From Halieaceae bacterium (GTDB lineage: Bacteria > Pseudomonadota > Gammaproteobacteria > Pseudomonadales > Halieaceae): a DNA stretch of 11,713 bases. The notes beneath the pieces were generated by a model. The model was not told where the DNA came from. It was given only the letters and a program-made list of their open reading frames with translations, and did not search any database. Shown here in pieces: positions 6,977 to 11,713 of this stretch. Made by a program: the position numbers and the translations under genes. The stretch is from contig DOVB01000160.1 of assembly GCA_003520285.1 (NCBI GenBank), forward strand, positions 1 to 11,713, in the 5' to 3' direction. Every line of letters starts with the position of its first letter. Position 1 is the first letter of the stretch.

Positions 6977-7759
6977 TTACTCGTTATCTAACCAATTGGA
7001 TAGTCCCTCGGTGTGGCCGTCGACCGCCAAGGCTTGCCCCGAAATGTAGCGTCCTGCATCGGAGGCTAAGAATGCGACGGTATTGGCAATATCCTCAGCC
7101 TCTACAAAAACACGCATAGACGATTGCCTTGCGTAAACGTCTCGGATCGCTTCAGTAGACATTCCTCTCTGTTGGGCGTCGCGTTCGATAACGCCGTCAA
7201 TGCGGGGACCGCTGACGCTGCCGGGACAAATGGCATTGACTCGCACACCTTTAGGGCCCATTTCCATCGCCCAGGTTTTGGTTAAGCCGATCAAGCCCCA
7301 TTTCGCCGCGGTATAAGCTGATCGCATGGGAAAACCAAACAGTGCCGCGTTGGAAGCGATATTGATAATGCTGCCTTTCTGCGCTTGAATCTGGGGGCTG
7401 CAGAGCCGCGTCATGTAAAACGCGCTGCTTAGGCTCACCGAAATCGTGCGATCCCAATCATCGGGATCCGAGTTTTCGACTCGAGCGGTATTGCCAGCGA
7501 TACCCACGTTATTTACCAACAAGTCGATACGACCATGGTGCATCATACAGTCATCCAAGACGTTTTGGGCCGCGTCCGCTGATCCGAGGTCTGCACAGGT
7601 CCCCGTAAGACCTGGTTTACTTGAGGTAAAGTGTTCTATCGAGTCTGCTGAGATGTCCGCAATATGAATCTGGAAATGGTTCTCCAGCAATCGCTCGACA
7701 ATGGCTTTGCCAATACCTGATGCGCCTGCTGTCACCAGTGCCACGCGTGATGAGTTCAA
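6977..7759 (-). CDS. Short-chain dehydrogenase/reductase (classical SDR), TTG start
   Basis: This is a 260-residue classical SDR. The cofactor loop TAGASGIG occupies 10-17, D35 at the end of the second strand favours NAD(H), NNVG is at 83-86, and the catalytic S136, Y149 and K153 (YTAAK) follow. CPGSVSGPR at 178-186 and VDGHTE near the C-terminus are typical of oxidoreductases of small alcohols or hydroxy acids. The conserved active-site Asn (N110 in FabG, in TNLSS) is replaced by S109 in SVSLSS. The start must be TTG 7759: reading upstream in frame, a stop comes nine codons earlier without any ATG or GTG, and the Rossmann strand starts at residue 5. GGTGG lies about eight bases upstream. It is the first gene of the minus-strand array, divergent from the LysR gene. 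Family firm, substrate unknown. Confidence 0.9.
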   Translation of the reverse strand: MNSSRVALVTAGASGIGKAIVERLLENHFQIHIADISADSIEHFTSSKPGLTGTCADLGSADAAQNVLDDCMMHHGRIDLLVNNVGIAGNTARVENSDPDDWDRTISVSLSSAFYMTRLCSPQIQAQKGSIINIASNAALFGFPMRSAYTAAKWGLIGLTKTWAMEMGPKGVRVNAICPGSVSGPRIDGVIERDAQQRGMSTEAIRDVYARQSSMRVFVEAEDIANTVAFLASDAGRYISGQALAVDGHTEGLSNWLDNE

Positions 7760-7788
7760 TGAAATACCACCGTTGTTATATATTTATG

Positions 7789-7821
7789 GATTGACTATGG
7801 GTTAAATGTTCTCAATCATAG
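7789..7821. repeat. Two interleaved inverted repeats, candidate LysR operator
   Basis: GATTGA (7789-7794) pairs with TCAATC (7812-7817), centred at 7803. CTATG (7795-7799) pairs with CATAG (7817-7821), centred at 7808. Each arm is perfect and together they span the proposed -35 and -10 of the lysR promoter. LysR proteins bind imperfect dyads as tetramers, commonly over the regulator's own promoter, so this is a reasonable operator. A strict T-N11-A box was not obvious. Confidence 0.4.
7791..7819 (+). promoter_or_regulatory. Sigma-70-like promoter of the lysR gene
   Basis: TTGACT (7791-7796, 5 of 6 matches to consensus) is followed by an exact 17-base spacer and AATCAT (7814-7819, 4 of 6 matches). 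Transcription would start near 7826, giving a leader of about 75 bases before the ATG at 7902. The hexamers are embedded in two inverted repeats, which fits autorepression by the LysR protein. This prediction comes from motif matching by eye. Confidence 0.45.
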
Positions 7822-7901
7822 GCGTAGACTACAAGTGATAAAAAAAACATAAAAGATGAGAAAAATTCATCCTCGAAGTGCGCCAGAGCACGAGTAATTG
7901 C

Positions 7902-8834
7902 ATGAAGCTGAAACGGCAAAAGCGTAAACTACCCCCTCTCAACGCCCTGAGAGCATTCGAGGCTGCTGCTCGTCATGGCAGTTTTAAACTCGCTGCCGAG
8001 GAGTTGACCGTATCACAGTCCGCAGTAAGTCATCAGATTCGTTCGTTAGAAGATTATTTAGGGGTACATCTTTTTTCTAGACAGATTCGAGCGGTAGAAC
8101 TTAACCGAAAAGGCCTGCTTTACTACCCGATTCTGCGTGATGCCCTTGACCGCATTTCCGATGCCACTGAGATGATTGTCTCTGATCGGTTGTCCAGCAC
8201 GCTCACCGTACAAGTGTATTCTACCTTCACGATTCGTTGGTTATTGCCGCGCTTGGCGGAGTTCCAGAAGTGGCATCCTGAGCTTCAAGTTCGGCTTCAT
8301 ACAGCGCAGGATGATGCGAATTTTGATCAGGATGATATCGATGCAGCCATTATGATTGGGTCACCAGTCAGTGCCGCGGTCGACTACACACCGCTTTTTA
8401 CCAGCGAGTTGTTTCCAGTCTGCAGCCCGCAGTATTATCAGCAGCGCCAGCCCCTCGATTCTCCCGCCGATCTCTATGATCATCCCATCTTACAGGTCTA
8501 CCCGTCTGGATCTGATTGGCACGTTTGGCTTGAGGCGCATGCACCTGTAGGTGTGGTTCCAGAGTCGGGTTTGCAATTCGAAAGCTATGATGTTGCTCTG
8601 TCTTCGGCCGTGCAAGGCATGGGAGTGGCTCTGGGTCAGCAACCTTATGTGACTCGAGAGTTTGCCGAGGGCTCGCTTATAGAGCTGTTCCCCGGTAAGC
8701 GAGTGAGAAACCCCAACCAATGGTATTTAGCGACTCGACGCGAAAAGATGGATATCCCAAAAATTCGCGTTTTCAGAGACTGGCTACTCGAGCAAATAGA
8801 GGCTGATGCAGTACTTCGGGATCTGAGGGTTTAG
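7902..8834 (+). CDS. LysR-family transcriptional regulator, GcvA type
   Basis: This cytoplasmic DNA-binding regulator has 310 residues from the chosen ATG. The N-terminus LPPLNALRAFEAAARHGSF is characteristic of the GcvA/AmpR-like branch of LysR proteins. A winged helix-turn-helix occupies about 10-70, with the recognition helix in SQSAVSHQIRSLE (38-50). The rest is the periplasmic-binding-protein-like effector domain. A GTG at 7878 in frame would add eight residues, but family members begin just before the LPPLNAL block. ATG 7902 has a GAG seven bases upstream, while GTG 7878 has no usable ribosome site. It diverges from the dehydrogenase operon, which it probably regulates in response to a pathway compound. 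Its stop overlaps the convergent sulfotransferase stop. Family firm; target and effector inferred or unknown. Confidence 0.9.
   Translation: MKLKRQKRKLPPLNALRAFEAAARHGSFKLAAEELTVSQSAVSHQIRSLEDYLGVHLFSRQIRAVELNRKGLLYYPILRDALDRISDATEMIVSDRLSSTLTVQVYSTFTIRWLLPRLAEFQKWHPELQVRLHTAQDDANFDQDDIDAAIMIGSPVSAAVDYTPLFTSELFPVCSPQYYQQRQPLDSPADLYDHPILQVYPSGSDWHVWLEAHAPVGVVPESGLQFESYDVALSSAVQGMGVALGQQPYVTREFAEGSLIELFPGKRVRNPNQWYLATRREKMDIPKIRVFRDWLLEQIEADAVLRDLRV
8831..8834. other. Overlapping convergent stop codons (TTAG)
   Basis: The plus-strand TAG of the regulator (8832-8834) and the minus-strand TAA of the sulfotransferase (complement of 8831-8833) share the tetranucleotide TTAG. No space is left for an intergenic terminator, so transcripts from both sides must run into the opposing gene. 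A 5-base stem (TACTC/GAGTA, 8857-8871) lies inside the sulfotransferase gene but lacks a T-tract. Confidence 0.9.
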
Positions 8835-10444
8835 TCAAACTTCGGGTAACGCGCGATACTCTCTGCGAGTAAAGTGGTCATTGGCCCGAGCCATGAGTCA
8901 AAAGGGCGCCAAGCATCGATGCCTTTTTGGTTTATTGGTTGGCGGACTTGCTCGGAGCTTGCAGTTCGAACTGTGCGCTCATTGGCGTGAAAGTCGAGGC
9001 AGCCCGGTTCAAAATCAAGATTACAATAAGTCAGCAGCGCTCTGATCGTGCTCTCTGGATCTGTCACCATCGCTTCATAATGTACTCGGTGCACAACGCC
9101 GGGAAATACGGTATCCCAGTGCGCCATCAAACGTTCGTAATGGGTGTAGTAGTGTGTGATTCGGGTCTGACCGTAGGTGAATCCCTGCCCCGATGCAAAT
9201 AGCTGTTTGTACCCGCTGAAACAACAGTCCATAGGGTTTCGTCGCGCATCAATTATTTTGGCGTTGGGGAGCAGCATATGAATTAAGCCAACGTGACTGA
9301 AATTATTGGGCATTTTATCGATGAAAAACGGCTTGCCTGTGGTGCGCTGGAGTCGCGTCTCCGAGAGATAGCGCTCACCCAATTGAGCAAGATCGGGGGC
9401 ACTGAAGGACTCTAAGGCTCTGGGGTAAAGCGATTCTGATGAGCGACTCGTTTTGTTGGCAATGGTGCGAGCAATGGCGATCATGTTGGCGAGTTCCGCA
9501 GTACCCTCAACCTTTGAATGTGACGATAAAATCTGTTCAATCAGAGTCGAACCTGATCGCGGCAGCCCAACAATAAAGATTGGGTCAGCGTCGGTGAGTC
9601 CTGACGACACAAGTGTCTTGATGCGCGCCGGCAAGAAGAAACGAATAAGCTCATCGGTATCCTCTTCGAAGGCTTTCATATTCCAAGGAACAGATTTGCT
9701 TTTCAGTTGATTGCCGCGAGCATACGCTGCCATCGCCGATTCAAACTCGCGATTGTCTTCCAGCGCCTTGCCGAGGGCAAAGCACAAATGATGCGCACTG
9801 CGGTAGCTCAGTGTCTTAGATTCAAGTTTGGCGCGCATGGTAGCGATGAGCTTATCGTTGAATTGATAGGTCTTAAGATTGGCAAGGCTCCAGCATGCCT
9901 CACCAAATTGCTCTGCCTGTTCATCTATCGATTGGTAGGTTTCAATCGCGGTTTGCTGTTGACCGATTGCTCTTTGCGCATGCCCTAGGCTGAGCCTGAC
10001 CGCATGGTTCGATGGCTCGATAGAGAGTACTTTTTGGAAGAGTTCGATAGCCTCTGTATGTTGCGAGATTTCGACTAAATTAGCCGCTCGCATGGCGATA
10101 TAGGCCGGATTATCCGGTGCATCTTGCAGTAAACGATCGAGTTCAGATAGGGCGTCGGAGTAGCGGTGACGTTTGTAGAGCACTTGAACATAGCTATATC
10201 GCCCTGCTGCATAGTCGGGTGCTAGCTCCACGCAGCGTTTCAATAGGTTCTCGGCATCACGCAAAGCCCCGAGCTCTAACCCAAGCTCACCTAACATCCG
10301 AATTGCATTAACGTCGTCTGGATGTTCTTTTAGGTAGGGCCGCAGAATTTCCTCTGCTTTGCCTAATTCTCGCTGCGCTATAAACGAAGCTGCCGACACC
10401 AGAGGTGCCGGCAGCGTTCGGATGGAGGTGCTGCTATTAACCAT
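8831..10444 (-). CDS. TPR-containing PAPS-dependent sulfotransferase
   Basis: This is a 537-residue fusion. Residues about 20-250 are helical tetratricopeptide repeats with the usual alternation (for example AEEILRPYLKEHPDD, AENLLKRCVELAPDY, AIELFQKVLSIEPSN), a protein-interaction scaffold. Residues about 287-537 form a sulfotransferase domain. FIVGLPRSGSTLIEQIL (290-306) contains the 5'-phosphosulfate loop for PAPS. RRNPMDCCFSGYKQLF (401-416) contains the 3'-phosphate-binding Arg and Ser. RQPINQKGIDAWRPF (501-515) matches the C-terminal nucleotide loop. It transfers sulfate from PAPS to an unknown acceptor. No signal peptide is visible, so it acts in the cytoplasm. The ATG start has only a weak ribosome site (GGTAG). 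It follows the TonB-dependent receptor gene by 39 bases, probably as one operon. Related domains include protein-tyrosine sulfotransferases, but the acceptor here is not known. Confidence 0.9.
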   Translation of the reverse strand: MVNSSTSIRTLPAPLVSAASFIAQRELGKAEEILRPYLKEHPDDVNAIRMLGELGLELGALRDAENLLKRCVELAPDYAAGRYSYVQVLYKRHRYSDALSELDRLLQDAPDNPAYIAMRAANLVEISQHTEAIELFQKVLSIEPSNHAVRLSLGHAQRAIGQQQTAIETYQSIDEQAEQFGEACWSLANLKTYQFNDKLIATMRAKLESKTLSYRSAHHLCFALGKALEDNREFESAMAAYARGNQLKSKSVPWNMKAFEEDTDELIRFFLPARIKTLVSSGLTDADPIFIVGLPRSGSTLIEQILSSHSKVEGTAELANMIAIARTIANKTSRSSESLYPRALESFSAPDLAQLGERYLSETRLQRTTGKPFFIDKMPNNFSHVGLIHMLLPNAKIIDARRNPMDCCFSGYKQLFASGQGFTYGQTRITHYYTHYERLMAHWDTVFPGVVHRVHYEAMVTDPESTIRALLTYCNLDFEPGCLDFHANERTVRTASSEQVRQPINQKGIDAWRPFDSWLGPMTTLLAESIARYPKFD

Positions 10445-10483
10445 AATCGCTACCGCTGAAGTCAGGTTCAGTGTCGCAGTGGT

Positions 10484-11713
10484 TTACTCAAATCGCATGC
10501 CAAATCGGAAGCCGATCGTGCGGGGGCGATTGACCGTCACGAGGCGTTTTATATCATCCGTGTTGATGTACAGTTCAGCCTCTTCATCGAAGACGTTACT
10601 CGCGAATAGCTCAGCTGTCCACTGGTCTCGGGCTAAGCCAAGAGAGACTTGAGAGATCGTGTAACTGTCCATTTCTTCTCGGCTGTTCAAGAAAATACCG
10701 TTATACATCGAGTCAGTAAACGTCGTATTGGACATTAAGTAGCCATCACCACCCATCCAGTCGAAGTTGTACCGAGCGGTTAAGGCCCACTTTGTGTCCG
10801 GCGTAAAAGGTAGATCTTGTCCAGTAAATGCGTCTGGCGTACCGTCGTTACGCCTATCATAATCTTCTGTTAGCTCAGCTTTGTTGTAAGCATAGGACAT
10901 GTTGATCTCTAATTGCTCTGTTGCAAGCCAAGTTGCATCGAGCTCGAAGCCCTGGCTCTCAGCAGTACCCACATTGTCGACCAAACCCAGCTTTGAAATG
11001 TCGGGATTGAAGAACCCGAGTTGCATATCATCCCAGTCCATGGTGTACATCGCGGCATTTAAGCGGATTCGACCATCCGATAAGGTGCTTTTCACTCCGA
11101 GTTCATAAGAAGTCACAAAATCGGCATCATAGGTTGCGCCCACCTGTTCGGTCCTGTTGGCGCCACCTGGTCTGTAACCTTCGCTCACTGTGCCATAGAT
11201 CAAAACATCATCGTTTAGGGTGTAAGCAATATTAACCTTAAAGGTGTTATCGCTACCCTCAAACTTGGAATTGACGTTATCTGGCGGACGAGAATCGCTG
11301 AAGTAAAAGCAGCAGTTTGGCCACGAAACTGTGCCGACAAAACCTTCCAGCGTGGTTTCGCTGTCAAAGTCTCTTAATCCCACAGTCGCTGTGAGTTGGT
11401 CTGTGATGTCATAACTAAACTCGCCAAAGAAAGCGGTCTCGGAATCCATACGAACTTGATCTGTCTCGAAGTAGAGATCATCACGAACGGCGGCGCCCGG
11501 ATTAATCGGCGGTACGCTCCACTGCGAGTCGTATGCCGTCTCGTTCTTCATATAGAACGCGCCAACAATCCATCGGAAGCGCTGCTCTTGGTCCGAGGTT
11601 AATCGCAGTTCATGGGTCTCGAAGGTGATATCTGATTCATTAATAAACTGAACACTGGGATCAACGCAGGGCCCAAAATATGATGTGTAGCAGGTATAGT
11701 AAGGTTCAACGGC
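10484..11713 (-). CDS. TonB-dependent outer-membrane receptor, C-terminal part (5' end outside the window)
   Basis: The frame stays open to the window edge, giving about 409 C-terminal residues; the true start lies beyond. The plug domain and TonB box are not visible. What remains is beta-barrel: HELRLTSDQEQRFRWIVGAFY, where strand and plug-proximal loops of this family typically show ELRL and WVVGxF, then VSEGYRPGGANR, a strong family signature, then alternating amphipathic strands ending RTIGFRFGMRFE. Such receptors import siderophores, vitamins, oligosaccharides or other large solutes with energy from TonB-ExbBD. The ligand cannot be told here. Predicted loops carry four Cys: two in the segment nearest the edge (near 11691 and 11667) and an adjacent CC pair near 11311. 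The sulfotransferase gene follows after 39 bases. An internal ATG at 11551 is not the start, since homology continues upstream. Confidence 0.92.
   Translation of the reverse strand, partial: AVEPYYTCYTSYFGPCVDPSVQFINESDITFETHELRLTSDQEQRFRWIVGAFYMKNETAYDSQWSVPPINPGAAVRDDLYFETDQVRMDSETAFFGEFSYDITDQLTATVGLRDFDSETTLEGFVGTVSWPNCCFYFSDSRPPDNVNSKFEGSDNTFKVNIAYTLNDDVLIYGTVSEGYRPGGANRTEQVGATYDADFVTSYELGVKSTLSDGRIRLNAAMYTMDWDDMQLGFFNPDISKLGLVDNVGTAESQGFELDATWLATEQLEINMSYAYNKAELTEDYDRRNDGTPDAFTGQDLPFTPDTKWALTARYNFDWMGGDGYLMSNTTFTDSMYNGIFLNSREEMDSYTISQVSLGLARDQWTAELFASNVFDEEAELYINTDDIKRLVTVNRPRTIGFRFGMRFE

Larger units (their letters stand above)
7760..7901. promoter_or_regulatory. Divergent control region between the SDR operon and the lysR gene
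   Basis: This A+T-rich spacer must hold both divergent promoters. On the minus strand, a TATATA box (7783-7778) lies about 17 bases before the TTG start of the dehydrogenase. The best -35 candidate, TTTAAC at an 18-base spacing, is poor, as expected for a promoter that needs an activator. An A-rich tract (7840-7865) and a short hairpin (GATGAG/TTCATC, 7855-7871) lie in the likely leader of the regulator. Divergence from a LysR-type gene is the classic arrangement for control of the neighbouring operon. Confidence 0.55.

Noticed and set aside
7878..7901. GTG at 7878 as the LysR start
   Set aside because: No ribosome site is visible before it, and GcvA-type regulators normally begin just before the LPPLNAL block, consistent with ATG 7902. 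It cannot be excluded fully.
8857..8871. Stem TACTC/GAGTA after the LysR stop as an intrinsic terminator
   Set aside because: The stem is only five base pairs, no T-tract follows on either strand, and it lies inside the sulfotransferase coding region.
1..11713. Mobile elements, CRISPR arrays, tRNA or rRNA genes, prophage attachment sites
   Set aside because: No transposase, integrase, regular repeat-spacer pattern or RNA gene signature was seen on either strand. The genes are contiguous and look chromosomal.

Overview
The window looks like a stretch of chromosome from a marine, heterotrophic gammaproteobacterium. The OM60/NOR5 (Halieaceae) and SAR92-type groups are my best guess. That placement is inference, from moderate G+C, a TonB-dependent receptor next to a TPR-sulfotransferase, a GcvA-type LysR regulator and GPH/BCCT transporters. 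No rRNA, tRNA or other phylogenetic marker is present to settle it. Coding density is very high. The longest gap between genes is 153 bases, so no stretch over 300 bases lacks a gene.

Left block (7-7759, all minus strand). Read in the direction of transcription, six genes follow one another. They are a short-chain dehydrogenase (TTG start), a zeta-crystallin-type quinone oxidoreductase, a secreted type-B carboxylesterase, a CaiT/BetP-type BCCT transporter, a trans-acting-enoyl-reductase/saccharopine-dehydrogenase-like protein, and a GPH-family sugar:cation symporter. The first four are tightly packed (gaps of about 51, 52 and 15 bases). The last two follow gaps of 153 and 90 bases, and the 153-base gap carries a 13-base palindrome and a possible internal promoter. 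Esterase, two transporters and three NAD(P)-dependent oxidoreductases together look like a catabolic cassette: an ester is cleaved in the periplasm, the products are imported, and they are oxidised or reduced in the cytoplasm. The substrate is unknown. A betaine- or carnitine-like compound is the best guess for the BCCT protein.

Centre (7760-7901). A divergent control region separates the cassette from a plus-strand LysR-family regulator. It holds a recognisable sigma-70-like promoter for the regulator, overlapped by two interleaved inverted repeats that are candidate LysR operators. The regulator probably controls both itself and the cassette.

Right block (8831-11713, minus strand). The C-terminal part of a TonB-dependent outer-membrane receptor, whose 5' end lies beyond the window, is followed after 39 bases by a large protein. 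This protein fuses N-terminal tetratricopeptide repeats to a PAPS-dependent sulfotransferase domain. The pair is probably one operon and is the most intriguing unit here, because the sulfate acceptor is unknown. The regulator and the sulfotransferase gene converge so tightly that their stop codons overlap in the four bases TTAG.

No insertion sequences, CRISPR arrays, RNA genes or attachment sites were seen. Residue equivalences to characterised proteins (MelB, BetP, CaiT, FabG, acetylcholinesterase) rest on remembered sequences, not on computed alignments.
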